64,000 bases of DNA from JAWLAT01 sp041395325 (GTDB taxonomy: Bacteria > Pseudomonadota > Gammaproteobacteria > Xanthomonadales > SZUA-5), in NCBI GenBank assembly GCA_041395325.1, contig JAWLAT010000001.1, forward strand, positions 124,001 through 188,000, written 5' to 3'. The notes under the pieces are model-generated. The model was not told where the DNA came from. It saw nothing but the letters and a program-made list of their open reading frames with translations, and ran no database searches. Both the position numbers and the translations under genes were made by a program. Shown piece after piece: positions 1 to 11,245 of this stretch (positions are counted from its first letter, which is position 1; each line of letters opens with the position of its first letter).

Positions 1-819
1 TCAATGCGCCGCTACCTGTCGGCGCAACTGTTCCAGCGCATCATGGGCGGCACCGCGGAGGTGTCGGCCGGCTCCCATCAGCGGCGCAACCTGACCGTGT
101 TCTTCTCCGACATCGTCGGCTTCACCGAACTGACCGATACGGTCGAGCCGGAGATGCTCTCGCAGATGCTCAACAGTTATCTGGACGAGATGGCCAGCAT
201 CTGTGACAAGTGGGGCGGCACCATCGACAAGTTCATCGGTGACGCCGTGATGATCTACTTCGGCGACGAGGAACAGTCCGATCCGGTCGACGGCGCTCGG
301 CGCTGCGTCTGCATGGCATTGGAAATGCAGTCCTGCCTGGGCCTGCTGGAGGAGCGCTGGCGCCACCTGGGCTCCAATCATCGACTGCGGATCCGCGTCG
401 GCATCAACTCAGGCTATTGCACGGTTGGCAACTTCGGCTCGTCCAGCCGCGTCGACTACACGATCGTCGGCGGCAACGTGAACGTGGCCAGCCGACTGGA
501 GCACCAATGTGCGCCGGGCGGCATCCTGATCAGCGGCAGTACCTATGCGCTGGTGCGCGAACTGGTGGAAGTGCGCAGCGTCGGCCACATCACCGTCAAG
601 GGCGTGGCTCATCCGATCGAGACCTTTGAGGTGATGGCCCGACGTGACAGCGTGCTCGATGACACCAATCCGATGCTGCTGCAGCACGACGAAGGTTTCG
701 ATCTGCGCAACATCCACTTCGATGCCCGGCAGACACCGGCGATCGAGCGCGAGGCCATCGTCAGCAGCCTGCGTCGCGCACTGGCGTTGCTGGAACAATC
801 TGGCCACACCTCAGGCTGA
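1..819 (+). CDS. class III nucleotidyl cyclase, 3' part
   Basis: The frame is open at base 1, so the start lies upstream and the ATG at 4 is probably internal. The visible residues form a class III cyclase catalytic domain, which converts ATP (or GTP) to a cyclic nucleotide. The first metal-binding Asp is in FSDIVGF (codon 109-111) and the second in FIGDAVM (241-243). A Lys just before the second motif and the VNVASRLE stretch with the transition-state Asn and Arg are also present, so the domain looks active. The base-recognition residues fit ATP better than GTP, tentatively. The first 35 residues resemble the linker to an N-terminal sensor that would be off the window. The stop overlaps the stop of the converging Nudix gene by nine bases (TCAGGCTGA carries both). 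Confidence 0.85.
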   Translation, partial: SMRRYLSAQLFQRIMGGTAEVSAGSHQRRNLTVFFSDIVGFTELTDTVEPEMLSQMLNSYLDEMASICDKWGGTIDKFIGDAVMIYFGDEEQSDPVDGARRCVCMALEMQSCLGLLEERWRHLGSNHRLRIRVGINSGYCTVGNFGSSSRVDYTIVGGNVNVASRLEHQCAPGGILISGSTYALVRELVEVRSVGHITVKGVAHPIETFEVMARRDSVLDDTNPMLLQHDEGFDLRNIHFDARQTPAIEREAIVSSLRRALALLEQSGHTSG

Positions 820-1365
820 GTGTTCCGACCAGGGCCGACCGGCCGCATCACGTTCGAGGAAATAGAGACCGGCGTAGACCTTGGGGTCGATACCGAAACC
901 CTGTTGCAGATGCCGGTGGACGAAGTCGGCGACTTCGCTGCGGGGCACTTCATGCACGGTGATGTCCTCGCCGTCGATGCCGCCGCCGGCATGTTCGCGG
1001 CGCAGATCGAAGGCGCGCACGAAATGCATGATTTCGGTGCTCATCCCGGCCGAACTGGGGCCACCCATCAAATAGTCGACGCGGCCGGCGGCCCAGCCGG
1101 TCTCTTCCAGCAATTCTCGCCTTGCGGCCAGGGTGATGGCTTCGTCCTGCTCGCCGGGGTCATCGCCGATCAGGCCGGCGGGGAACTCGATGGTCCGACG
1201 ATCAATGGGGACTCGGTGCTGCTCGACCAACAGCACTCGATCTTCCGGCGTCACTGCGACCACGATGACGGCACCCTGTGGATTGGTGCGCTCAACGTAT
1301 TCCCAGCTACCCTTGGCAGCCATGCGCAGGTAGCGCCCGCGGTAAAGTATTCGATTCGCGTCCAT
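811..1365 (-). CDS. Nudix hydrolase, ADP-ribose pyrophosphatase-like
   Basis: A 184-residue Nudix protein that probably hydrolyses a nucleoside diphosphate linked to another moiety, such as ADP-ribose. The Nudix box is visible near residues 85-105: an acidic run, then RELLEETGW, which holds the metal-binding glutamates. The leading Gly of the consensus is displaced by a short insertion (DDPGEQDE). I chose the ATG at 1365 (MDANRILYRG) because the frame upstream of it is Lys/Arg-rich, unlike the family, and overlaps the promoter region of the divergent gene at 1489. It converges on the cyclase gene. Substrate is inferred from the family only. Confidence 0.85.
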   Translation of the reverse strand: MDANRILYRGRYLRMAAKGSWEYVERTNPQGAVIVVAVTPEDRVLLVEQHRVPIDRRTIEFPAGLIGDDPGEQDEAITLAARRELLEETGWAAGRVDYLMGGPSSAGMSTEIMHFVRAFDLRREHAGGGIDGEDITVHEVPRSEVADFVHRHLQQGFGIDPKVYAGLYFLERDAAGRPWSEHSA

Positions 1366-1488
1366 GCTCACGGTCCGATGCTTGGCGGCTGACTGGAACT
1401 TTCCGCAGGCCCGCCAGTCTACGCGAACCCTTTGCCGTTTCTTTTTCTGCGCGACTTCTCCCTTTTGCTGCCGTCTGACTGGCTCACC

Positions 1489-2895
1489 ATGATCAAAAGA
1501 CTCTTGCTGGCTCCGCTGGCCCTGGCTGTCCTGTTGTTCAACACCCACGTCCACGCTCAGGCACTCGACGCGCCACCGCCGCCGCTGCCAACCGACACCG
1601 AGCTGGAATTGGCACGCATCGACAACGTGGCTGAACTGATGGGACGGGCTCGTCAGTATTACGAAGACAAGGACTGGCGCCGCTACACCTATGTGCTGGA
1701 ACGGCTGACCCGGATCCGGCCCTACAACGGCGGATTCCAGTTCAAGCTGGCGCAGGCCTATGCCATGCAGGACATGAAGACACCGGCCTACGATCTGCTG
1801 TTGAAGATGCAGCAGCAGGGCCTGTCCTACGATCCGAGCACCGTGCCAGAGGCCTTCGAGCCCGTCTCCTCAACGCAGGTCTACTCCTATATCGTCGATG
1901 CGCTGCAGCGCAACGCCGCGCCATTCGGCGAAGGCTCAGTGGCGATGACGCTCGGTGGCGACGTGGAACTGATCGAGTCGCTGGCCTGGGATGCGGGTCG
2001 GGGGCAACTGCTGGTGGGCTCGGGGCGGACCGGCGAGGTCTTCCGGGTCAGCAAGGACGGCAATCTCGAACGTTTGGCTGCGCCGCAGCCGGACGCACCC
2101 TGGTGGGGTGTGCTGTCACTGACCGCTGACTCTGAGCGCGATGCCCTGTGGCTGGCCACAACGGCCTTGCCGCATTACCCGGGCACGACGCGCGAGACGC
2201 TGGGCATCAGTGCCATCCTCAAGCTGCGCCTGAGCGATGGCAAGCTGCTGGAGCATCACCTGTTGCCGGTGGACGGACGTCCCCACGTGATCGGCGCATT
2301 GACCACGGCAGCTGGCGGAAATCTCTACGCGCTGGACAGCGTGTCGAATGTTGTCTACCGCATTCGCGACGGTCAGATCGAGCAATTGCTGAGTCTGCCG
2401 TCAGCCACCTCATTGCGTGGTATCGCGGTCAATCCCAACGAACAGCTTCTTTACCTGTCCGACTACGAGTTGGGGATGCTGATTGCGGATGTGCAGCAGC
2501 AACAGGTCGTGTCGGCCGAAGTGGCCAGCCACAACCTGGGCGGCATCGAACATCTGAGCTGGCACGATGGCTATTTGATTGCGATCCAGAACTACAACCA
2601 GCCCAATCGGGTGATGCGCATGCTGCTGTCCCCGGATGGCCGGTCGATCAAGTCGATGGCACCACTGGAATCCGCCAAGCCGGCGATGCAGCGCCCGACT
2701 GTCGGCGTGGTGGGCGGCGATCGCTTCTACTTCATCGCCAACAGTCAACGTGATGACTATGGTTCGGACGGTCGTCTCTTCGATGGCCTGCAGGCCGAGC
2801 CTCGGGTGATCTACCAGGTCTCCCCAAGTTTCGCCTTGAAGGCGCAGCAGGAGTCCGGCGGACCCAAGGCTGCCGAGGGCAACAGCGGCGGTTGA
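1489..2895 (+). CDS. secreted beta-propeller-like protein of unknown function
   Basis: A 468-residue exported protein. The chosen start (ATG 1489) gives a signal peptide MIKRLLLAPLALAVLLF ending after HVHAQA; longer in-frame starts lack one. Residues about 35-120 are helical and resemble a tetratricopeptide-like pair (YEDKDWRRYTYVLERL). The rest is a series of strand-rich blocks with repeated YxLDSxSNxVYRI and LLYLSDYELG-type segments, typical of NHL or SMP-30-like propellers. No catalytic motif stands out. The C-terminus is Gly/Ser-rich. The nuclease gene starts six bases after its stop, so they are probably cotranscribed. I do not recognise the gene beyond the fold-level resemblance. Confidence 0.7.
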   Translation: MIKRLLLAPLALAVLLFNTHVHAQALDAPPPPLPTDTELELARIDNVAELMGRARQYYEDKDWRRYTYVLERLTRIRPYNGGFQFKLAQAYAMQDMKTPAYDLLLKMQQQGLSYDPSTVPEAFEPVSSTQVYSYIVDALQRNAAPFGEGSVAMTLGGDVELIESLAWDAGRGQLLVGSGRTGEVFRVSKDGNLERLAAPQPDAPWWGVLSLTADSERDALWLATTALPHYPGTTRETLGISAILKLRLSDGKLLEHHLLPVDGRPHVIGALTTAAGGNLYALDSVSNVVYRIRDGQIEQLLSLPSATSLRGIAVNPNEQLLYLSDYELGMLIADVQQQQVVSAEVASHNLGGIEHLSWHDGYLIAIQNYNQPNRVMRMLLSPDGRSIKSMAPLESAKPAMQRPTVGVVGGDRFYFIANSQRDDYGSDGRLFDGLQAEPRVIYQVSPSFALKAQQESGGPKAAEGNSGG

Positions 2896-2901
2896 GCGGC
2901 C

Positions 2902-3813
2902 ATGAGCATGCAGCGGCTGTATCTGGTGGATGCCAGCGTCTATGTCTTTCGGGCCTACCACGCGCTGGAGCCCAACTGGCACGACGAGGAAGGCTGGGCC
3001 ACGCATGCGGTGCATGGCTACGCCAGCTTCCTGCTGCAGCTGCTGGAGCAGCTGCAGCCCTCCGAAGGCATGGCGGTGTGCTTTGATGAAGCGCTCGACA
3101 GCTCATTCCGCAACCAGATCTATTCGCCCTACAAGGCCAATCGCGATCCGGCCGATGAAGGCCTGCTGCGCCAGTTTCGCCATTGCCAGGACTTCACCCG
3201 CGCTCTCGGTGTGGCGACACTGGCAGACCCGATCTACGAGGCCGACGACCTGATCGGCACGCTGGCGACACAGGCGCGGGAGCGCCAGGTGCCGTGCGTG
3301 ATCGTCTCCTCGGACAAGGATTTGACCCAGCTGATCGGGCCCGGCGATGAACAATGGGATTTCGCCCGCGACCGTCGTTGGGATGCCGACGGCGTCCACG
3401 AGCGTTTCGGCGTGCGGCCCGAACAAATCGCCGACTGGCTGGCGCTGACCGGCGACAGTGTCGACAACATCCCTGGCATCCGCGGCATTGGTCCGACTTC
3501 GGCCACCGCACTGCTGAATCACTTCGGCACGCTGGACGGGTTGTTCAGCCGCCTGGAGGAACTCCCCTTCCTGCGCTTGCGCGGAGCGCGCAGCCTGCAT
3601 GGCAAGCTCAAGGGCGAGTACGAGAATGCGCTGTTGTGGCGGCAGCTGACCGCCATCGCCACGGACGCGCCTGCGGCCCTGCAACTGCCTTGGGAAGGTC
3701 TGCGACCGCGCAGTCCGGCGCCGGCCGCAGCCGGCGAGCTGTGCAGCCGGCTTGGCTTTGGGCCATTCATGCGGACTCGGGCGCAAAAGGCGGCCGAGGC
3801 CTGTCAGGGCTGA
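2902..3813 (+). CDS. 5'-3' exonuclease / flap endonuclease of the Xni (ExoIX) type
   Basis: A 303-residue protein of the PIN-like 5' nuclease family, related to the N-terminal domain of DNA polymerase I. The N-terminal YLVDASVYVFRAYHAL carries the first metal-ligand Asp. Further acidic residues lie in VCFDEA, YEADDLIGTLA and IVSSDKDLTQL. The helix-3-turn-helix DNA-binding motif is TGDSVDNIPGIRGIGPTSA (about residues 182-200). There is no polymerase domain, so this is a free-standing nuclease, expected to trim 5' flaps. It follows the propeller gene by six bases and converges on the metalloprotease gene. Confidence 0.88.
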   Translation: MSMQRLYLVDASVYVFRAYHALEPNWHDEEGWATHAVHGYASFLLQLLEQLQPSEGMAVCFDEALDSSFRNQIYSPYKANRDPADEGLLRQFRHCQDFTRALGVATLADPIYEADDLIGTLATQARERQVPCVIVSSDKDLTQLIGPGDEQWDFARDRRWDADGVHERFGVRPEQIADWLALTGDSVDNIPGIRGIGPTSATALLNHFGTLDGLFSRLEELPFLRLRGARSLHGKLKGEYENALLWRQLTAIATDAPAALQLPWEGLRPRSPAPAAAGELCSRLGFGPFMRTRAQKAAEACQG

Positions 3814-3851
3814 GTGGCGGTCGGCCAACCGATACGCCGTCTCCCGGCAAC

Positions 3852-3882
3852 GCGCTGAACGCGGCTCAACCGCGTCCAGCGC
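3852..3882. terminator. hairpin between convergent genes, possible bidirectional terminator
   Basis: GCGCTGaACGCGG pairs with CCGCGTcCAGCGC across a 5-base loop: 12 pairs with one mismatch. It sits in the 78-base gap between the stops of the nuclease gene (+) and the metalloprotease gene (-). No strong T run follows on either side, so function as an intrinsic terminator is only probable. Confidence 0.45.
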
Positions 3883-3891
3883 CTTGCTGGG

Positions 3892-6555
3892 TCATTCGAA
3901 GCCGTTCTCGAACAACTCGTCAGCGGTACTGATGACGATGCGGCGTTGTTCGACCGCGCCACAGCCGTCACTGACCGTCACCGTGAGCACGCCGGCCGGT
4001 GAGCTGCTGCCCGCCTGAATGCTGACCGCGCCGGCGGCGTTCACGCTGACGCTGCCGCCATCGGGCAGGGTGGTCGGCGAGACGCTCAAGCCGTCCAGGT
4101 TGTCGTTGGCGTCGGCGGGTGGGGCATCGGGTGACACCTGCACGTTGCCGCCCGGCAGCAGATTCACATCGCTGTACTGTCCGATCGTCGGTGTCGCATT
4201 GCGACCCACATTGACGACCAGCTCGGCCGTCGTCACCGCGCCATCGGTATCGGCCACCAGCAGCTGCAGTGGATAGACCTTGACCCCGCTGGTGGGGGCC
4301 ACCAGCGTGCAGGCCGCCGCGATGTCCAGCATCATGCTGCCATTGCTGTTGCTGACACTGGCCTGCAGTTCATCCGGCGCGCCCAGTACATCAACCAGCA
4401 GATCGCCCGCCACATCCTGCAGGTCGCTGATGGTCGCCACCGCCGTGCTGGTGCCGGGGCTGCCCTGTTGCGTCGTCACATCACTGCTGACACTGATCGA
4501 AGGCGGCGTATTGCTGCCGGAGATGGTCAGGTCGGCATCGGAAAGGTCGAAATAGACGTTGCCCACCGCCCGGACACGAACGCGTGCCTGGGTGCTGCTG
4601 GGCGTATTGGCCGGAATCAGCACGTCCTCGCTGCCGTCATTGGCGCTGGCTGCGGCCAGTTCCACCGGCCAGCTCAGGCCGCCGTCGAGCGACAGACTGA
4701 TTTGCACCTCGGCGGTGCTGACCGGGGCAACATCCGTGCCGGCCACGTCCCAACTCACGGTCTGGGTAGAACCTGCCGGCCAATCAACCGCCGTGTTCGG
4801 CGCGGTCACGCGGAAGGGCCCGGCCAGCGTGGTCACGGTCAGTTCGGTGGTGGCGTCACCGACGGCGCCGCCGCCAGCGCGATTGTCCCGGGCGGTAGCA
4901 CGAAAAGTCAGCGAGCGATTGGTGCTCGGCAGCAGCTCACCGGTGAAGAAACTGGGGCTGCTGGTACCCGGCAGCGGTGCCGCGGCGGGGACGTCGTTGG
5001 CATTGTCGAGGATGAATCGCAGGCTGGGGAAGATGCGCGCGCTGGCCGCTTCAGGCGTGAAGCTGCGGAACAGCGGACGACTGCCGTTGTCGACCAACGT
5101 GCCGGCGGTGTTGGCCGCGCCGAGGTCGAACTGCTCCCAGATGTAGCTGAGCGTGTCGCCGTCGCCATCGGTCGCGCTGGCGACCAGTTCGAAGGGCGTC
5201 AGCTGCGGGATGGTGAAGGCCGCGGGTGCCGACACGACTGGTGGCGAGTTGCCCGTGGCTTGCGTGGTACCGCAGTTCGAGCCATTGCCGTTGGTGACGA
5301 AATTGATCATCTCGTCCAGGCTGACACGGTGGAAATAGTCCTCGCTGTTGCGTTGCAGGTTGTCGCTGCCGCAGATGCCGGCATAGGACTGGATGGTGAT
5401 GCCGCTGCCCGGCTCATAGGCGGTTGAGGCGTTGCGGTTGCCGCCGGAGCAACTGCCGCCAGAGCCGTTGAAGGCGTGATTGCCGCGATATTGATGGCCC
5501 ATCTCGTGAGCCACGTAGTCGACATCGAAAACATCGCCGATTGGCGAACCCTGGCCAGTCACGCCCCGCGCCTTGTTGGAGGTCGAGCACACTGCGCCCA
5601 GAAAGGCGACGCCGCCGCCGCCCGTGCTGACGACATGACCGATGTCGTAATTGGCGCTGCCGATCACGTTGTTCAGATTGGTCTGGTTCTGCCCCAGCAT
5701 CATGGTGCCGCTGTTGTTGGTGTAGGGATCGGTGGCGCCATCGGTGTAGACAATTTGATCGTTGTTGGCGACCAGCACCATGCGCACCGACAGCTCACGC
5801 TCGTAAATGCCGTTGACCCGGTTCATCGTCGTGTGGATGGCGGCCAGGCCGTCAATCACCGTACCGCCGTGGAACTGGGTGTACTCACCGGTTGCGGCCA
5901 TGGCGAGCCGATGGATGCGCAACTGATGCACACCGCCCAGCTTGGACGGTCGGCCCCGCTGGGAGAAATCCGGCAGATCGGCCGGGATCTCCTCTCCGGT
6001 GACCAGGCAGATTGGCCGCTCGCCCACGCGCTGGGCATCGCGCTTTCGATAGACCAGTACGTGTTGCAGATCACCGGGTGTCAGTGCGTCGACCAGCGTG
6101 GTGCCTTGCCAGGAAATGATCTGTGCATGAAAGCCCTTCGGGCTGAGGTCCATGCGCACCGTTGCACTGGGGTCGTCGATGCCCTGACCGAGCCAGGCCC
6201 GCAGTTGCGGGAAGCGACTCGCCAGTGCCGGTTCCATGATCGGCGATTCGACGATGCGGAAGCGCTCGAAGCGACCATCGGCCAACGGCAACTGCATGAT
6301 GGCTACGCTGTCCTTCACCGCCGCAACTTGCTCGGTTGGTGCGTTGCTCAATTGTCGGTCGAGCGCTGCCGCATCCAGTCGCAGGACCCGGTAGGCGTCG
6401 GGCAGGGTGCGTTGGGTGGCAGCACGGCTGGCCAGGTCCGCATCGACATCGGTCCAGACCAGATCGCTGGAGCGGTTGGCCAGTGCGTGGCTACCGAGCA
6501 GCAGCACCAGCAGACTACAGGCGGCATGCAGACCGCCGAATTGCATCGACTTCAT
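3892..6555 (-). CDS. secreted reprolysin-like zinc metalloprotease with C-terminal Ig-like repeats
   Basis: An 887-residue exported protein. The start at 6555 has a good ribosome site (GGAGAGGA) and gives a signal peptide (LLVLLLGSHALA); an in-frame ATG at 6597 lacks both. The zinc motif HEMGHQYRGNH has H350, E351, H354 and H360. It fits the reprolysin-type metzincin consensus except that the Gly is one place late. Cysteines after it (CSTS, SCSGG, YAGICG, NCGTT) suggest disulfides. The region from about 440 to the end holds cadherin/Ig-like modules (SATDGDGDTLSYIWEQ) that probably aid secretion or binding. The protein ends DELFENGFE, a tail discussed in the findings. It probably digests extracellular protein. 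Confidence 0.88.
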   Translation of the reverse strand: MKSMQFGGLHAACSLLVLLLGSHALANRSSDLVWTDVDADLASRAATQRTLPDAYRVLRLDAAALDRQLSNAPTEQVAAVKDSVAIMQLPLADGRFERFRIVESPIMEPALASRFPQLRAWLGQGIDDPSATVRMDLSPKGFHAQIISWQGTTLVDALTPGDLQHVLVYRKRDAQRVGERPICLVTGEEIPADLPDFSQRGRPSKLGGVHQLRIHRLAMAATGEYTQFHGGTVIDGLAAIHTTMNRVNGIYERELSVRMVLVANNDQIVYTDGATDPYTNNSGTMMLGQNQTNLNNVIGSANYDIGHVVSTGGGGVAFLGAVCSTSNKARGVTGQGSPIGDVFDVDYVAHEMGHQYRGNHAFNGSGGSCSGGNRNASTAYEPGSGITIQSYAGICGSDNLQRNSEDYFHRVSLDEMINFVTNGNGSNCGTTQATGNSPPVVSAPAAFTIPQLTPFELVASATDGDGDTLSYIWEQFDLGAANTAGTLVDNGSRPLFRSFTPEAASARIFPSLRFILDNANDVPAAAPLPGTSSPSFFTGELLPSTNRSLTFRATARDNRAGGGAVGDATTELTVTTLAGPFRVTAPNTAVDWPAGSTQTVSWDVAGTDVAPVSTAEVQISLSLDGGLSWPVELAAASANDGSEDVLIPANTPSSTQARVRVRAVGNVYFDLSDADLTISGSNTPPSISVSSDVTTQQGSPGTSTAVATISDLQDVAGDLLVDVLGAPDELQASVSNSNGSMMLDIAAACTLVAPTSGVKVYPLQLLVADTDGAVTTAELVVNVGRNATPTIGQYSDVNLLPGGNVQVSPDAPPADANDNLDGLSVSPTTLPDGGSVSVNAAGAVSIQAGSSSPAGVLTVTVSDGCGAVEQRRIVISTADELFENGFE

Positions 6556-6610
6556 CAGGATTCCTCTCCGGGAGAACCTCGATTCTGCCTGCTCCAACCG
6601 TCTGGATGGG

Positions 6611-7505
6611 TCATTCCGATGTTGGAGGGGCAGTGCTGTTCTCAGGCCGCACCAGCATGCGCTGCGCCGTGAAGTGGCGCCGGCGACCGTCGAGCGGGTC
6701 GTCGAAGCTCAGCGAATGGGCCAGCAGTTGCAGCGTCGGTTCGAACTGATCCGGCGCCGGCCCAAGCCAACGGGGATAGAGTCGATCGCCAAGAATCGGA
6801 GCGCCCATCGCGGCCATGTGTACCCGCAACTGGTGCTTGCGGCCACTGATTGGGCGCAATGCATAGAGGGCCAGGTCGCCAGCGCGCTCCACCTGCTCGA
6901 TCCAGGTCTCGCTGTTGGGATCGCCCCCAACCTCCTGCATTCGAAAAAAGGGCTCGCCCGGTGCCAGTCGACTGCGCCGACAGCACGGCAGCGACGGCAA
7001 CGGGACCGCTGGTGCCAGGGCCTGATAGCGCTTCTCGATGCGACGCTGCCGGAACAGCTCGGCATAGGCATCGCGGCTGTCCGGGCGCAGCGAGAACAGC
7101 AGCAGCCCGGCAGTGTCGCGATCAATGCGATGCAGTGGTGCCAACTCGGGCAGCCCCAGATCCCGCTGCAAACGGCTCAGGACCGTCTCATGCAGATAGC
7201 GCCCGGTCGGCGCGACCGGCAGCCCATGCGGCTTGTCCACCACCAGCAGATCGGCGTCGCGATGGATGATCAGGACTTCGCCGGGAATGGGTGCTTCCAG
7301 CTCGACTTCGCGGAAATACTGCAGTTGCTGGCCGACCTGATAGGGGGCATCGACGGCCAGCGCTCGCCCATGCAGATCCAGCACCCGTCCGCGCAGCAAT
7401 CGATCCCGCCATCGCTCGCGACCGATGTGCGGGAAGCGGGCATGCAGACCGTCGAGCAGCAGGCGCCACGGCCCGGGCTGCAACTGCAGCCGGCTGGGCG
7501 GCGTC

Positions 7506-7516
<11 letters not shown>
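6611..7516 (-). CDS. RluA-family 23S rRNA/tRNA pseudouridine synthase
   Basis: A 301-residue pseudouridine synthase of the RluA family, which isomerises specific uridines in rRNA or tRNA. The catalytic motif is HRIDRDTAGLLLF, with the Asp after HRI as nucleophile. VVDKPHGLPVAPTG and the C-terminal RKHQLRVHMAAMGAPILGD are further family motifs. No full S4 domain is obvious, although residues 20-70 have an S4-like arginine-rich stretch (ERWRDRLLRGRVLD). I chose the ATG at 7516 (MSFETPP); the upstream extension is a frame within recQ. It overlaps the 3' end of recQ by 11 bases, as the last gene of a trpS-recQ-rlu operon. Confidence 0.88.
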
Positions 7517-9319
<1,803 letters not shown>

Positions 9320-9323
<4 letters not shown>

Positions 9324-10666
9324 CCGTTCAGGCGCGTGAGCGCGGCCGTGATCAGGCCCAGCGCCTCATCGCCAGCGTCGCAGCTGCAGGCCAGTACCTG
9401 GCCGTCCGTGCCCGGCAGTTCCCAGCGACCATCGGGGCGTACGCGCCAGACCACCGGATCGGCACCTTCCTGACGCAACTGCCGGATGGCCTGGCCATTC
9501 TGTGCCGGATTGTCCATGCCGGGGCTGAGCAGCAGCACGCTGCCGTCGCCGTCGACCAGCTTGAACTGGAAGCGACCGTTCTCCTGAAAGCTGAGTATCC
9601 GCGGCGGCTTGTCGCTGCGGGCTTCCGGGGTGGCCTTGCCAGCGCTGCGCTGCAGCGGCCGCAGACCAACCGCCTCGCGTACGCGGCGCAGGCGCTGCGC
9701 AGCGAGCTGGCGGGCGCGGGTGGCACCTTCCTGCAACAGCTCTTCGATGCGTTCTGGCGTGGCGATCAGCGTCTCGTAACGTTCGCGCGCCGGACCCAGC
9801 GCCTGCTCCAGGCAGTCCACCAGCCGCGTCTTGGCCTCGCCCCAACCCAGTCCTCCGCGCAACTCGTCGGCCAGGGCGCGGCTTTCTTCGGCTGTGGCGA
9901 AGGCGCGGTAGATCTGGAACAGCTGCGCCTCGTCGGGATCCTTGGGCTGGCCTGGTTCCAGCGAGTTGGTGACAATGCCTGCCACGGCCTTGCGCAGCGC
10001 CTTGCTCGACAACCACAGCGGGATGGTGTTGTCGTAGCTCTTGCTCATCTTGCGCCCATCCAGGCCGGGCAGCGTCGCCACTTCGTCGTCGACGACCGCT
10101 TCCGGCAGCACCAGCAGGTCCTCACCATAAAGATGGTTGAGACGCTGTGCCATGTCGCGGGCCATCTCGATGTGCTGCACCTGATCGCGCCCAACCGGCA
10201 CCTCATGGGCGCCGAAAGCGAGGATGTCGGCCGCCATCAGCACGGGATAGCTGTACAGGCCCATCGTCACACCGGCATCGGGGTCGAGTCCCTGCTCGCG
10301 GTTGGCATCCACGGCGGCCTTGTAGGCGTGGGCACGGTTGAGCAGTCCCTTGGCCGCCACGCAACCCAGAATCCAGGTCAGTTCGGGAATCTCTGGGATG
10401 TCCGACTGGCGGTAGAAATGGACGTGAGCAGGATCCAGGCCAGCGGCCAGCCAGCTGGCGGCAATCTCCAGCGTCGAGCGATGTACGCGCTCGGGCGCCT
10501 GGCACTTGATCAGCGCGTGCAGATCGGCCAGGAAGAAGAACGACTCGCGATCAGGTTGCCTGGAGGCCGCGATGGCCGGGCGAATGGCACCGACGTAGTT
10601 GCCCAGATGGGGTGATCCTGTCGTGGTGATGCCAGTCAATACGGAACGCTTGGCCATGCTGCCCAT
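9320..10666 (-). CDS. trpS: tryptophanyl-tRNA synthetase with C-terminal YegP-like extension
   Basis: A 448-residue class I aminoacyl-tRNA synthetase that charges tRNA-Trp. The HIGH-type motif is PHLGN (19-23) and the KMSKS loop is intact (206-210). Typical bacterial TrpRS is about 330-340 residues; here about 95 extra residues follow a linker (340-355). Residues 361-400 (GRFQFKLVDGDGSVLLLSPG) and 411-447 (GRWELPGTDGQVL) look like two copies of the DUF1508/YegP motif found in the next gene. The start is ambiguous: ATG 10666 lies three bases after AGGAGA, while ATG 10657 (MAKRSVL) lies twelve after it. It is first gene of the trpS-recQ-rlu operon. Confidence 0.93.
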
Positions 10667-10860
10667 GGTCTCCTGCTAGAAGATCTGCTGTGGTTTCGCG
10701 AGCGTGAATGATGCACGCTGGTGCCGGTGAATGCCGGTCTTTGGAACTTGCTCGGTTGCCGATGATACGTGCTTTCTGCGACGCTCCGCTCGGCCGCTTG
10801 CCGTTGCATGCAGACCCGGCGAGCCGGCAGCACGCTGACCCGCAATGAGGAGGATCGAAC

Positions 10861-11196
10861 ATGGCAGGCAAGTTCGCATGCAAGACGGGCAAGGACGGCA
10901 AGCGCTACTTCAATCTCAAGGCCGGCAATGGCCAGGTCATTCTGACCAGTCAGGGCTACGCCTCGGACGCCAGCTGCACCAAGGGCATCGAATCGGTGCG
11001 CAAGAATGCCGCAGCCGGTCGCTTCGAGAGTCTGACCAGTGAAAGCGGCAAGCCGTATTTCGTGCTGAAGGCGACCAATGGCCAGGTGATTGGTCGCAGC
11101 CAGCTGTATGAAAGCGAGGCAGCGCGCGACAACGGCATTGCCTCGGTGACCAAGAACGCACCGGATGCGTCGGTGGTCGAGGAAGACACCGATTGA
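10861..11196 (+). CDS. YegP family protein (DUF1508, two repeats)
   Basis: A 111-residue protein made of two DUF1508 units, residues about 4-50 and 54-98. Each has a strand pair (KRYFNLKAGNGQVILTSQGY and KPYFVLKATNGQVIGRSQLY), then an N-G-I-x-S-V-x-K-N helix. The family is common and small; its biochemical role is not established. A strong ribosome site (GAGGAGGA) precedes the ATG. It is divergent from trpS, whose C-terminal extension resembles the same fold. Downstream it converges on the PycTM-like gene with a hairpin in between. Confidence 0.9.
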   Translation: MAGKFACKTGKDGKRYFNLKAGNGQVILTSQGYASDASCTKGIESVRKNAAAGRFESLTSESGKPYFVLKATNGQVIGRSQLYESEAARDNGIASVTKNAPDASVVEEDTD

Positions 11197-11202
11197 TCCA
11201 GC

Positions 11203-11240
11203 GGCGGCCGCGCTTTTGTCGGCGACGGGGCGCGGCCGCC
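11203..11240. terminator. GC-rich hairpin, probable bidirectional terminator
   Basis: GGCGGCCGCGC (11203-11213) and GCGCGGCCGCC (11230-11240) are perfect complements with a 16-base loop that begins TTTTG. It fills the 49-base gap between the convergent stops of the YegP gene and the PycTM-like gene. Confidence 0.55.
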
Positions 11241-11245
11241 AGCGA